Shown here: piece by piece, positions 53,269-62,499 of the stretch
How positions within the stretch are numbered: the first letter of the stretch is position 1
Layout of the letters: each line of letters opens with the position of its first letter
The notes under the pieces: model-generated
The model's database searches: none
The model's input: the letters and a program-made list of their open reading frames with translations, nothing else
Told to the model about the DNA's origin: nothing
Position numbers and translations under genes: made by a program
Origin: CAZEKB01 sp964512225
Lineage (GTDB): Bacteria > Myxococcota_A > UBA796 > UBA9615
Length of the DNA stretch: 64,000 nt
Assembly: GCA_964512225.1 (NCBI GenBank)
Contig: CAZEKB010000004.1
Coordinates: 62,001 to 126,000 of the forward strand
Reading direction: 5' to 3'

Positions 53269-54392
53269 CAGCGGCTCTCCTCGTGCGACCCGGGGGTCGC
53301 TTCGGGCGACGACGCGGTCGCCGGTTCCTCTTCTTCGCTCGGGGCCGAGACCCGTTGCAGCCAGTCGATGAGTTCCTCCCAGGAGGCTCCTCGGCTGGTG
53401 GACCCGTCGCCCGAGCGGTCCCCGTGGAGGAAGCTCGGACTCAAGTCCGTACGCACTGCCGCTGCAACGGGCGTGCCGGGATCGCTCGCGACGTCCACAA
53501 AGGTCCAGGCGACCCCGTGCGGGCGCAGGTGTTCGAGGGCCCGAATCGCCCGACAGGTCTCCCGTGCGCTCCACACGGCGGGGAGCACGACGTGCCAGGA
53601 GACTCCTCGGAAGGAGCGTCCGGCCGTCGTCACGTAGCGCGTGAGCGCGTCCACCTCGCCCGGCTTGTGGACGTCCACGCCGGGGAGATCGACGACGATC
53701 AGGCCGACGTCCTCGTAGTCGCGGCCGATCTGGCGCAGCTCGGAGGGAGAGTCGGCCGTCCGACGGTCCACGCCGATCGGGATGTCGAGATCATGACGGT
53801 GAGGCAGGCGCCGCCCGGGGAAGCCCACCTCCGCCCAGATGACCCGCCCCGGGTGCGACATCGCGGCGCTCGCGGCGAGCCCCCGGGCGACCGTGGACCG
53901 CCCCACGCCGCGGGGACCGATCAGCCCCACGCACAGCGGCGAGCCCGCGGGCGGCGGGGCGATGTCCCGGATGGGGCGCGTGCGCTCGAACCAGCCGAGC
54001 AGGCGCTCCCACGCGTGGGGGCCGGTGCCCGCGACGTTCGCGAGCCTCGAGGCCACGGCGTCGGGGAAGTCCAGCGAGCGGAAGAGCTCCTCGATCGGGG
54101 TCGCGACGCGGCGACCGCCCACGACGCGCAGGAAGGGCGCGCGGCCCGACCGCGGGGGGGCCTTCGGCTTCGGAGGCGGCGCGACGCCGACGGGGTTGGT
54201 CACCGCGCGCGGCTTCGACGGCGCGGGCTGGAGCAGGCGACGCCCGACGCGGCTGCGACCGGACGTGGCGACGACCTCCACGCCCGCGGCGGTCTCGCGC
54301 ACCTCGAGGATCGCCGCCGAGTCGCCGAGGCGGAGGCGGATCCGCTCGAACGCGGCCATGGCGGTAGCGGCTTTGAACGTCTGCTTGCTCAT
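53268..54392 (-). CDS. flhF: FlhF-like SRP-family GTPase with degenerate active site
   Basis: A 374-residue protein. The N-terminal domain (TFKAATAMAAFERIRLRLGDSA) and the fixed position between flhA and flhG identify FlhF, which marks the pole or site of flagellar assembly. The central NG domain keeps the shape but not the key residues: the P-loop reads GPRGVGRST where GPTGVGKTT is expected, so the Walker lysine is Arg, and the DTAGR motif is replaced by DLPGVD. Nucleotide hydrolysis is doubtful. An extra Ser/Glu-rich C-terminal tail is present. Confidence 0.82.
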   Translation of the reverse strand: MSKQTFKAATAMAAFERIRLRLGDSAAILEVRETAAGVEVVATSGRSRVGRRLLQPAPSKPRAVTNPVGVAPPPKPKAPPRSGRAPFLRVVGGRRVATPIEELFRSLDFPDAVASRLANVAGTGPHAWERLLGWFERTRPIRDIAPPPAGSPLCVGLIGPRGVGRSTVARGLAASAAMSHPGRVIWAEVGFPGRRLPHRHDLDIPIGVDRRTADSPSELRQIGRDYEDVGLIVVDLPGVDVHKPGEVDALTRYVTTAGRSFRGVSWHVVLPAVWSARETCRAIRALEHLRPHGVAWTFVDVASDPGTPVAAAVRTDLSPSFLHGDRSGDGSTSRGASWEELIDWLQRVSAPSEEEEPATASSPEATPGSHEESR

Positions 54393-54414
54393 GCGGTTAC
54401 TCCGGGGTGGCGGC

Positions 54415-56505
54415 TCACATCGCCACCGAAGCGAGGAGGCGGACGCGGTTCCGACCGCCGACCTCGGCGGTGCTCAGGACGGCGACCAGGGGAAGCTCCG
54501 CCTCGATGAGGCGGCGCAGGGCGAGGCGGAGATCGGGGGGCGCGAGCAGCACCGGGATCACCCGGCCGCTGCGGGACTGGCGCTCGAACTCGCGGAACAG
54601 GCGTCGACGCAGCTCCACGAGCTTGGTCGGGTCGAGGACCAGGAAGGTGCGCCCGCCCTCGCGGTGCACGCCCTGCCGGAGCATCTGCTCGGCGGGTCGC
54701 GCCAACGAGATCGTGTGCAGCGTGCCGGTCGGGTCGGCGTACTGGGCCCCGATCTGGCGGGCCAGGGAGCGCCGCACGTGCTCCGTGAGCGCCTCGGCGT
54801 CCTGGGAGGTCGGAGCCTGGTCGGCGAGCGCCTCGAGGACGGTGAGCAGGTCGCGGATCGAGACGTTCTCGCGCAGCAGGTTCCGCAGGACCGCCACGAT
54901 CGTCCCCAGGGGCAGGAGGTTCGGGACGAGCTCGTCGACGACCTTCGGGTGCGTATCGGCCACGCGGTCGATGAGGTGCTGCACCTCCTGGCGTCCCAGC
55001 AGGTCCGCCGCGTGCGTCTTGAGCACCTCCGACAGGTGCGTCCCGAGCACGGTCTGGGGGTCGGCGATGGTGCACCCGGCGATCTCGGCCTTGGTGCGGT
55101 CCTCGGGGCGGATCCACACCGCGGGCAGGTCGAACGCGGGCTCCTTGCCGGGGACGCCGGGCACGTCCGCGGGGTCGCCGCCCGCGAGGATGGCCAGGAG
55201 CCGCCCCGGCTTGAGCTCGCCCGAGGCGACCTCGGTGCCGCGCAGCAGGATCGAGTACCGGTCCGCGCGGAGCTGGAGGTTGTCGCGGACCTCGATGGGG
55301 GGCACGACGATGCCGAGCGTGCGCGCGAACGTCCGCCGGATGCGCTTGATTCGACGCATCAGCTCGCCGCCCTTGCGCTCGTCCACCAGCGGGATGAGAT
55401 CGAAGCCGACCTCGAGCTCCAGGATCTCGAGGGTCTCGAGCAGCTCGCCCCCCTCCTCGTCGGCCGTGGGAGACGCGGGGGCCGGGGCCGCCTCCTCCCC
55501 GTCGTCGCCCCCCTCCACCCCGAACCACGCGGCCGCGGCGAGGCACGTCGCGATGAACAGGAAGGGCGTCGCCATGGCCCCGCCGCCCGCGAAGGCGAAC
55601 GGGACGAGGATGGCCGCCGCCACCCAGAGGACGCGGGGAGACCCGAGCAGCTGCGTGCTCAGGTCGTCCTGGAGCTTCGCCTTGCCCTCGCCCGCCACGC
55701 GGGTCACGAGCATCGCCGACGCGATCGAGATGACGAGGGCGGGCACCTGGGAGACCAGCCCGTCGCCGATCGTCAGCACGGAGTACGTGCGCGCCGCCTC
55801 GGACGCCGTCATCCCGCCCTGGACGACCCCGATGAACAGGCCGCCCACGAGGTTGATCGCCGTCACGAGCATCCCCGCGATGGCGTCGCCGCGGATGAAC
55901 TTGCTGGCGCCGTCCATCGCGCCGTGGAAGTCGGCCTCGAGGGTGACGGCGCGGCGCCGGTCGCGGGCTTCGGCCTCACCGATGAGCCCGGCGTTCAGGT
56001 CGGCGTCGATCGCCATCTGCTTGCCGGGCATGGCGTCGAGGGTGAAGCGCGCCGCGACCTCGGCGATGCGGCCCGCGCCCTTCGTGACCACCACGAAGTT
56101 GATGATGATCAGGATGATGAAGATGACGAGCCCGATGGCGAAGTCGCCGCGGGCCACCAGCGCCCCGAAGGTCTCGATGATCCGTCCCGCCGCCGCGGTG
56201 CCGCCGTCGCCCGACGACAGGATCAGCCGCGTCGAGCTGATGTTCAGGCTGAGGCGGAACACCGTCGATACGAGGAGCAGCACCGGGAAGACGGTGAACT
56301 CCATGGGGTCGCGGACGTAGAAGGAGACGAGGAAGACGACCAGCGAAAACGCGATCGAGACGGCGAGGAGGATGTCGAGGAAGGCTGCCGAGAGCGGGAT
56401 GATCAGCAGCCCGAGGGCGCCGACGATGCACAGGGTGACCAGGATCTCGCGCTTGCCGCCTCGCAGCAGCTCCGTCAGTCCTGCGCTTCCGCTCCGTGTC
56501 GACAT
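54415..56505 (-). CDS. flhA: Flagellar export gate protein FlhA
   Basis: A 696-residue inner-membrane export gate subunit. Eight membrane segments occupy residues 15-320, with the FHIPEP region (GDFAIGLVIFIILIIINFVVVTKG, ARFTLDAMPGKQMAIDADL). The cytoplasmic ring domain follows (residues 345-690), with HLSEVLKTHAADLLGRQEVQ, VDELVPNLLPLGTIVAVLRN and ending RVRLLASVAM. The length is normal (about 690). It is 14 bases after flhB. Confidence 0.97.
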   Translation of the reverse strand: MSTRSGSAGLTELLRGGKREILVTLCIVGALGLLIIPLSAAFLDILLAVSIAFSLVVFLVSFYVRDPMEFTVFPVLLLVSTVFRLSLNISSTRLILSSGDGGTAAAGRIIETFGALVARGDFAIGLVIFIILIIINFVVVTKGAGRIAEVAARFTLDAMPGKQMAIDADLNAGLIGEAEARDRRRAVTLEADFHGAMDGASKFIRGDAIAGMLVTAINLVGGLFIGVVQGGMTASEAARTYSVLTIGDGLVSQVPALVISIASAMLVTRVAGEGKAKLQDDLSTQLLGSPRVLWVAAAILVPFAFAGGGAMATPFLFIATCLAAAAWFGVEGGDDGEEAAPAPASPTADEEGGELLETLEILELEVGFDLIPLVDERKGGELMRRIKRIRRTFARTLGIVVPPIEVRDNLQLRADRYSILLRGTEVASGELKPGRLLAILAGGDPADVPGVPGKEPAFDLPAVWIRPEDRTKAEIAGCTIADPQTVLGTHLSEVLKTHAADLLGRQEVQHLIDRVADTHPKVVDELVPNLLPLGTIVAVLRNLLRENVSIRDLLTVLEALADQAPTSQDAEALTEHVRRSLARQIGAQYADPTGTLHTISLARPAEQMLRQGVHREGGRTFLVLDPTKLVELRRRLFREFERQSRSGRVIPVLLAPPDLRLALRRLIEAELPLVAVLSTAEVGGRNRVRLLASVAM

Positions 56506-56519
56506 TCCGCCGGCCTCCG

Positions 56520-57629
56520 TCAGGTCGCCGACGGTCTCCTCGCGCTCGGCCCCCGGTGTCGATCACGCAGGGAGAAGACAAAAGCGAGGACTTCGGCGAC
56601 CGCGTCGAACAGGTGCGTGGGCACCGTCGACCCTTCACGACAAGAGGCATGCAAAGCCCGTGCCAGAGGTCGGTTTTCGACGCGAGGAATTCCCTTGCTC
56701 CGCGCGATGTCCTTGATCTTCTTCGCTTTTGCGTCCACGCCGCGGGCGACCACGACGGGCGGGAGGCCGCTGCCGAGCTCGTACTTCAGCGCCACGGAGT
56801 AGTGACTCGGGTTGGTGACCACCACCGTCGCCTCGGAGACCGCCGCGACCATCCGGTTGCGGGACATCTCCATCATGATTCGACGCACGCGGGCCTTGAC
56901 GTGGGGGTCGCCCGAGTCCTCCTTGTGCTCCTTCTTCAGCTCCTCGCGGGTCATCCGCATCTGCTTGAGCAGCTGGTACCGGGACCAGGCCACGTCGGCG
57001 AGGGCCGGCAGCCCCATCGCGAGCAGCACGAGGGCCGCGAGCCGCGCCATCGTGCCGCCGGTCCACGCGACGGACTCGGCCAGCGGGAGCTGCGCGAGGA
57101 CCACGAGATCGGGGAAGCGCGTGACGATGATGTGGTGGGCCACGAGCCCGACGACGAGCACCTTGACCATCGCCTTGACCCACTCGGCCACGGCCTGGGC
57201 CGAGAAGAGCTTGTTCTGAAGGCCCGTGATCGGGTTGAAGCGATTGATGTCGGGCTTCATCGGCTCGCCGGACCACTGCAGCCCGACCTGCGCCACCGAG
57301 AGCAGGAGCCCCGCCACCGCGGCCGCGAGGACGGGCGGGGCCGCGAGCAGCATCGTCCGCCCGGCGGCGTCCACCAGCAACGGCAGGGGCGACTCGGCGA
57401 GGAACTGCTCCGGGTTGGCGGCGGCGGGGCCGAGCATCTCCCGAGTCAGCTCCCCCGCGCCCCGCACCGTGCGGTCCCAGCTCGCGGCGATCCCGAGCGA
57501 GGCGGCGGCGAGCACGCCCACGGAGGTGAGCTCGCGGCTGTTCGCCGTCTTGCCCTTCTTGCGGAAGTCCTCCCGCCGCTTCGGTGTGGGTTCTTCTGTC
57601 CGTTCCTGGCCGGTGTCCTGCTCCGACAT
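56520..57629 (-). CDS. flhB: Flagellar export switch protein FlhB
   Basis: A 369-residue protein with four membrane segments (residues 30-210) after a start of EERTEEPTPKRREDFRKKGKT type. The autocleavage site reads NPSH (VTNPSHYSVAL) rather than the classic NPTH; Asn, Pro and His, needed for cleavage, are kept. The C-terminal YELGSGLPPVVVARGVDAKA and ENRPLARAL are conserved. FlhB switches export from hook to filament substrates. Confidence 0.95.
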   Translation of the reverse strand: MSEQDTGQERTEEPTPKRREDFRKKGKTANSRELTSVGVLAAASLGIAASWDRTVRGAGELTREMLGPAAANPEQFLAESPLPLLVDAAGRTMLLAAPPVLAAAVAGLLLSVAQVGLQWSGEPMKPDINRFNPITGLQNKLFSAQAVAEWVKAMVKVLVVGLVAHHIIVTRFPDLVVLAQLPLAESVAWTGGTMARLAALVLLAMGLPALADVAWSRYQLLKQMRMTREELKKEHKEDSGDPHVKARVRRIMMEMSRNRMVAAVSEATVVVTNPSHYSVALKYELGSGLPPVVVARGVDAKAKKIKDIARSKGIPRVENRPLARALHASCREGSTVPTHLFDAVAEVLAFVFSLRDRHRGPSARRPSAT

Positions 57630-57632
57630 CGC

Positions 57633-58427
57633 TCAGAGCCCCACGGGCACGGCGAGCGCGCGCAGCATCGGGCGGAGCGTCCCCCCCATGCGGATGAGGA
57701 GCGACGCGATCTCCTCGAGGGCCGGGGCCGCGGCCATCAGGCCCACGGCCGCGTTCACGGCGAGCCCCACGGAGAAGTAGATATTCATCTGCTGGGCGAA
57801 GCGGGTGACCAGCGACGCGACGATGTTCAGGAACATCACGGCCCCGATGACGGGCATCGAGATGCGGACCGCGTCGAGGAAGAGCCGCCCGAACTCCTGG
57901 GACATGCCGAGGCCCGCCGCCACGACCGGGATCCCGGTCCCCGGGGGCGCGACGAGGAAGGTGTCGTACAGGCCCAGGAAGACCTGGTGGTGGAGATCGG
58001 CCGCGAGGAAGACGAGCAGCCCGGCGATCTGGACCATGCGCGTGACCACGAGGCTCTGGCCCTGGGAGACGGGGTCGAACTGCATCGCCACGGCGAGGCC
58101 CGCGTTGATGCCGATCAGCGTGCCCGCGAGGTCGATGAAGGCCATCATGATCCGGGTCGACGTGCCCAGGAACACGCCGAGCAGGGCCTCGCCCGCGAGC
58201 GCGAGGCCGAGGCCCGCGGGCTCCCACGACACGAGGTCCGGCCGGTCGGGGAGCACGGGCAGGACGATGAGGGAGAGCAGCGCGGCGAGGCCGACCCGGA
58301 CCGGGATCGGCACCCCGCGCATGGAGAAGAGCACCATCGACTGGATCGTCGCGCCGACCCGCACGAAGGCCGCGAGGGCCGCGAACAGGTCGGTCGAGAG
58401 ATCGATCCCGACGGCGACGGTGCTCAC
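57633..58427 (-). CDS. fliR: Flagellar export gate protein FliR
   Basis: A 264-residue membrane protein with six or so segments (ALAAFVRVGATIQSMVLFSM, GLAALLSLIVLPVLPD, LVFLAADLHHQVFLGLYDTF, MPVIGAVMFLNIVASLVTRF). The MNIYFSVGLAVNAAVGL motif is typical. Member of the FliPQR gate complex. It ends 4 bases before flhB starts. Confidence 0.95.
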   Translation of the reverse strand: MSTVAVGIDLSTDLFAALAAFVRVGATIQSMVLFSMRGVPIPVRVGLAALLSLIVLPVLPDRPDLVSWEPAGLGLALAGEALLGVFLGTSTRIMMAFIDLAGTLIGINAGLAVAMQFDPVSQGQSLVVTRMVQIAGLLVFLAADLHHQVFLGLYDTFLVAPPGTGIPVVAAGLGMSQEFGRLFLDAVRISMPVIGAVMFLNIVASLVTRFAQQMNIYFSVGLAVNAAVGLMAAAPALEEIASLLIRMGGTLRPMLRALAVPVGL

Positions 58428-58431
58428 GCCC

Positions 58432-58701
58432 CTAGGCGCCGGCGACCGAGACGAGATCGAAGATCATGCGCGTGAACGCCGCGAGCGTGTCGAGCATGAA
58501 GGCGCCGAACACGACGGTGCCCGCGAACACGGCGAGCATCTTCGGGACGAAGACGAGCGTCATCTCCTGGATCTGGGTCGCGGCCTGGATGACCGAGACG
58601 ACCAGCCCCACCGCCATGGACAGAAGCAGCAGCGGGCCCGCCAGGCGCAAGGTGGTGTCCACGCTCTGCTGAAGCAGCGCGACCACGAAGTCGGCGTCCA
58701 T
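58432..58701 (-). CDS. fliQ: Flagellar export gate protein FliQ
   Basis: An 89-residue protein with two membrane helices (LAGPLLLLSMAVGLVVSVIQ and MLAVFAGTVVFGAFMLDTL) joined by AATQIQEMTLVFVPK, a strong FliQ signature. ATG overlaps the fliP stop by one base (TAATG). Subunit of the FliPQR export gate. Confidence 0.96.
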   Translation of the reverse strand: MDADFVVALLQQSVDTTLRLAGPLLLLSMAVGLVVSVIQAATQIQEMTLVFVPKMLAVFAGTVVFGAFMLDTLAAFTRMIFDLVSVAGA

Positions 58702-60491
58702 TACGCGAACCCCTTCACGAGCGAGCCTGCGAGCAGGTTCCAGCCGTCCACGAACACGAACAGGAGCAGCTTGAACGGCAGGGAGATGACGACGGGGGGC
58801 AGCACCATCATCCCCATGGCGAGGAGGACGGTGCTGACCACGAGATCGATGACCAGGAACGGGATGTAGATGAGGAAGCCGATCTGAAACGCGGTCTTGA
58901 GCTCGCTGATGAGAAACGCGGGGACGAGGACGCGCGTGGGGACGTCGGCGCGCGTCGCCGGGCGCTCGGAGCGGCTCACCTGGAGGAAGAGCGCGAGGTC
59001 CGTGGAGCGGGTATTGCGCAGCATGAAGTCCCGCATGGGACCCATGGCGGCCTCGACGGCCTGGACCTCGGTCATCTCGCCGTCCATGTACGGGGCGACG
59101 GCGTCTTCGTGCACGCGCTCGAACGTCGGACCCATGATGAACCAGGTGAGGAACAGCGCGAGGCCGATGAGGATCTGGTTGGGCGGGGCCTGCTGGACCG
59201 CCAGCGCCTGCCGGAGCATCGAGAAGACGACGATCAGGCGGGTGAAGGACGTCATCGAGAGCACGAGCGCGGGGAGGACGGCGAGGAACGTGAGGGTGAC
59301 GAGCAGCTTCACGGCGGCGGACGCGCCCTGACCGTCGCCGAGGTCGACCTGCAGGGCTGCGTCGGGGATCTCCGCGGCGAACACTTCGCCCGCGCCGGTC
59401 AGCAGCGGGAGCAGGGTCGAGACGGCCACGAGCAGCACGAGGCGAGCGGCCCGGCGACCGCCCCCGGCGGCGCGCTTCTTCGGGGCGGGCTCCTCGGCGA
59501 CCTCGTCGTCGCGCGACCGGGCGGCCCGGAGGCGAGCGAGGACGGAGGCGGCGGGGGTGCGAGGCGGCCGGGGCGCGGGGGCCGCGGGGGCGCGCAGGTG
59601 CGGCTCCTCGGCGGAGGCGAGCAGGCGCTCGCGCTCTTCGTCGTCGGCGCCGTCGAGCCACCAGGGGGTGTCCGGCTCGTCGTCCTTCTCGGCGGCGAAC
59701 GCGACGAGGTCGGTGACGGCGGGGCTCTCGACCTGCGTCGAGGCCTTCCGCCAGGCCGCGAGCAGCTCGGCGACCCGGGGCGTGGGGACGATCTCGTCGT
59801 CGGCCGCGGGGGGCTCGGCGACGGGCTCGGTGACCGGCTCCGACGGGGCCGCCGCGGCCTCGGCGACGGGCGGGGCGACGAGGACCGGCGCCTCGACCTC
59901 GTCCTCGAGCACGGTGGCCTCGGCCACGGCGGGGACGCCCGGGATCCATCGATCCAGGACCTCGATGCGCTGGGGTCCGACGCCGAGCAGCAGGCGGCGC
60001 TCGTCGACGGTGACCGTCACGAGGCGCCGGCCCGCGCCGAGCTCGCGGCGCGCGAGGATCTCGATCGCTCCGCCGTCGACGTCGGGCAGGGCCGGCGTGC
60101 GGCCGAGGCGAGCCAGCACGAGGCCTCGGGTGCGGGGGTGAGCGAGCAGGCCGAGGAAGAGGAAGAGCGCCACGAACGCGACGCCGCGGGCGGAGTCGGC
60201 GGGCATCGACGAAGGTTCGACAGCGACCGTCGCCGGGTTCGTCGACTTCTCGACGGCCCCTTCGTCCCCGAGCCCCGCGAGGAACTCGGTCCAGGCCACG
60301 TCCGGAGCCGCCTCCGCCGGGGCCGCCTCGGGGGCCTCGGGCGCCGCCGCCTCGGGGGCCGGCTCGGGGCCCAGGATCGGGCTCAGGGGCTCGATCGCGG
60401 GGGCTTCGTCCGCGGCCGCGGCGGCGGGGAAGACCCCCCCGAACGCGACGGCGAAGAGAGCGGTGAGGACGGGGATCGGATGGGGCTGCAT
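58701..60491 (-). CDS. fliP: FliO-FliP fusion, flagellar export gate
   Basis: A 596-residue protein. A signal peptide is followed by a Pro/Ala/Glu linker, then a FliO-like part: one membrane helix (GVAFVALFLFLGLLA, about 102-117) and a small domain with LGAGRRLVTVTVDERRLLLG and VGPQRIEVLD. An acidic linker (about 180-340) precedes FliP (about 350-596): signal-like LVLLVAVSTLLPLLTG, TFLAVLPALVLSMTSFTRLI, QQAPPNQILIGLALFLTWFI, MRDFMLRNTRSTDLALF, ELKTAFQIGFLIYIPFLVID and LPFKLLLFVFVDGWNLL. The two are usually separate genes; no internal stop exists. ATG at 60491; earlier in-frame codons look non-coding. Confidence 0.9.
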   Translation of the reverse strand: MQPHPIPVLTALFAVAFGGVFPAAAAADEAPAIEPLSPILGPEPAPEAAAPEAPEAAPAEAAPDVAWTEFLAGLGDEGAVEKSTNPATVAVEPSSMPADSARGVAFVALFLFLGLLAHPRTRGLVLARLGRTPALPDVDGGAIEILARRELGAGRRLVTVTVDERRLLLGVGPQRIEVLDRWIPGVPAVAEATVLEDEVEAPVLVAPPVAEAAAAPSEPVTEPVAEPPAADDEIVPTPRVAELLAAWRKASTQVESPAVTDLVAFAAEKDDEPDTPWWLDGADDEERERLLASAEEPHLRAPAAPAPRPPRTPAASVLARLRAARSRDDEVAEEPAPKKRAAGGGRRAARLVLLVAVSTLLPLLTGAGEVFAAEIPDAALQVDLGDGQGASAAVKLLVTLTFLAVLPALVLSMTSFTRLIVVFSMLRQALAVQQAPPNQILIGLALFLTWFIMGPTFERVHEDAVAPYMDGEMTEVQAVEAAMGPMRDFMLRNTRSTDLALFLQVSRSERPATRADVPTRVLVPAFLISELKTAFQIGFLIYIPFLVIDLVVSTVLLAMGMMVLPPVVISLPFKLLLFVFVDGWNLLAGSLVKGFA

Positions 60492-60615
60492 GCGATGTTT
60501 CCTCGAGCGCCGGACCACCCGGCCTCCCCACGTGTTGCAGCCCCTGTGCCGGCCGCGCCCCGAGCGACGGCGCCGCTGCATTCCGCCCCGCGGACGGAAC
60601 CTGCATACTCCGGCC

Positions 60616-61305
60616 GTGACTCGCCCCCTGCCCCCCCTCGCCTCGCTCCTCGTCGCGGCCGTCCTGGCCCTGCCCGGGGGGGTCCGCGCCGAGGAGGCTG
60701 AAGAGGCGCCCGCGGACGAGACGGAGGGCGACACCGTCGGCCCGTTCGACCTCCCCGCCCCGGCCCCCGGCCCCGATCACGTGAACCGCGCGGGCGCGGG
60801 CGCGTCCATGGGCGTCGGCGTCTTCGGGTACGACCCGGCGCCGGGGCCGACGGCGCGGATCAACCTCCCGAGCCTCGAGATCGTGACGGTGCCCCCGGGC
60901 ATCCACGGCCAGCTGCGCGTGCGCAGCCCGCTCCTCGCGACCCTCGTCCACGCGGCCCTGCGGCGGGTCTTCCACCTCGAGGTCGACGCGATCCTGCTCG
61001 CCACCGACTGCGAGTGCGCGGTCGGAAACCACGCGATCCGGCCGCTCGTCGGCCCGCTGGTGGGGCTCCGCGTGGCGGCCTCACCGGTGCACGGCCTCGG
61101 CGGGGCGGCGGTCGGCGCGCGGCTCGGGTTCGAGTACCTGGGGCCGCAGCGCGAGGTCGGCTTCTTCGTCGCCTTCGAGCCGATCGTCGAGGTCTGGGCG
61201 GGCGCTTCGGGGCCCCGGGCGATCACCCTCCTGGGGGCGGGGGCCGTGGTTCAGTTCGGGGTGACCGGGTACCGCAAGCAGGTGCTGCCGGGAGGTTCAC
61301 CGTGA
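60616..61305 (+). CDS. Exported outer-membrane-like protein of unknown function
   Basis: A 229-residue protein, GTG at 60616, with a signal peptide (LASLLVAAVLALPGGVRA). An acidic linker leads to repeated strands with Gly-rich turns (AGASMGVGVFGYDP, GPLVGLRVAASPVHGLGG, AAVGARLGFEYLGPQREV, GAGAVVQFGVTGY), suggesting a small beta barrel. Two cysteines in ATDCECAVG may bridge. No family is recognised. It is divergent from fliP (124 bases between starts) and overlaps the GDPD gene (GTGA). Confidence 0.65.
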   Translation: MTRPLPPLASLLVAAVLALPGGVRAEEAEEAPADETEGDTVGPFDLPAPAPGPDHVNRAGAGASMGVGVFGYDPAPGPTARINLPSLEIVTVPPGIHGQLRVRSPLLATLVHAALRRVFHLEVDAILLATDCECAVGNHAIRPLVGPLVGLRVAASPVHGLGGAAVGARLGFEYLGPQREVGFFVAFEPIVEVWAGASGPRAITLLGAGAVVQFGVTGYRKQVLPGGSP

Positions 61306-62231
61306 AGCGCTTCGCCGCGTCGCTCCTGCTCGTCGCCACCGGCTGCACCCCCGTGGGGGACACCCCGTTCGTCGACTGGCTGCCCTCGGATCGCGCCGTG
61401 GTGGTGGCCCACCGCGGCGGGGCCCACCTCGCACCCGAGAACACGCTGCCTGCCCTGCACCGGGCGGGGGAGCCGGAGATCGACTCCGAGGTCATCGAGA
61501 TCGACCTGCAGCAGACGTCCGACGGCGTGATCGTCGTGAGCCACGACCGGACCATCGACCGGGCGACCGGCGAGGGGAACGGCTGCGACATCGACCAGGA
61601 CCCCATCGCGGAGGGGTCGAACGGCAGCGAGTTCATCCAGGACATGACGCTGGCCGAGCTGCAGTCCTTCGACGCCGGCCACTGCTTCGAAGACCTGGAG
61701 GGGACCCACTCCTACCGGGATCAGGGCGTGATCGTGCCCACGCTCGAGGAGGTCTTCGGGGAGTTCCCCGGGCGGCGCTTCGTCCTGGAGATCAAGCAGC
61801 ACGACCCGCCCCTGCTGGAGCCGCTGATCGAGCTCGTCGAGGAGTTCGACGCGTTCGAGCGGAGCTGCTTCCTCACGTTCCACGACGCCGAGGTGAACGA
61901 GCTGCGCGAGCTCGTCCCCGACGCCTGCGTGGCCATGAGCGCGGCCGGGACCCGCTGCTTCGCGGGCGAGGACCTGCTGCCGTTCGGGGGCACCCCCTGC
62001 GACGTGGGGGACCTGGCGGTGGTGCCCCACGAGTCCGCCCCCTTCGACCTCAAGCGGCGGCGCTTCGTGAGCAACATGCAGTCCTACGGGATGCCCGTGT
62101 TCATGTTCACCGTCAACGACGCCGACACGGTGCTCGGGGCCCTCGAGGCCGGAGTGAACGGCGTCATCACCGACCGCCCGGACATCGCCCGGGCCCGCAT
62201 CGGGCCGCTCGGCCCTCCCCCCGCCGAATAG
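61302..62231 (+). CDS. Glycerophosphodiester phosphodiesterase lipoprotein
   Basis: A 309-residue lipoprotein (VATGC, Cys15), GTG start with GGAGG 6 bases upstream, overlapping the previous stop. The GDPD barrel motifs are present: VVAHRGGAHLAPENTL with catalytic His37 and Arg38, then EVIEIDLQQTSDGVIVVSHD with the metal-binding Glu/Asp and second His, and C-terminal VFMFTVNDADTVLGALEAGVNGVITDRPD. It would release glycerol-3-phosphate from lipid head groups outside the membrane. Four Cys residues in the mature protein may form disulfides. Confidence 0.92.
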   Translation: MKRFAASLLLVATGCTPVGDTPFVDWLPSDRAVVVAHRGGAHLAPENTLPALHRAGEPEIDSEVIEIDLQQTSDGVIVVSHDRTIDRATGEGNGCDIDQDPIAEGSNGSEFIQDMTLAELQSFDAGHCFEDLEGTHSYRDQGVIVPTLEEVFGEFPGRRFVLEIKQHDPPLLEPLIELVEEFDAFERSCFLTFHDAEVNELRELVPDACVAMSAAGTRCFAGEDLLPFGGTPCDVGDLAVVPHESAPFDLKRRRFVSNMQSYGMPVFMFTVNDADTVLGALEAGVNGVITDRPDIARARIGPLGPPPAE

Positions 62232-62499
62232 GCCCGAACCGAGGAATCGATGTCGACCATCCGCGTCAAGCAGCCGCACACCCTCTCCATCGAAGAAGCG
62301 AAGTCCCGCCTCGCCGACTTCGAAGCCGCGATGTCGAAGTACGGCGTGAGCCTCGACTGGAAGGGCGCGCACGCGAAGATCAAGGGCATGGCCGTGTCCG
62401 GGGGCATCGACGTCACCGGCGACCTCGTCGACCTCACGCTGAAGCTGGGGATGATGGCCCGCGCCGCGGGGGTGGACGCGGACCGCCTCGAGGGCTCGA

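Noticed and set aside
56496..58475. Long plus-strand open frame opposite flhB and fliR (and several similar ones opposite flhA, flgK, dnaK)
   Set aside because: Composition is rich in Arg, His, Gly, Asp and Glu as expected for antisense of GC-rich genes; the minus strand encodes clear flagellar proteins.
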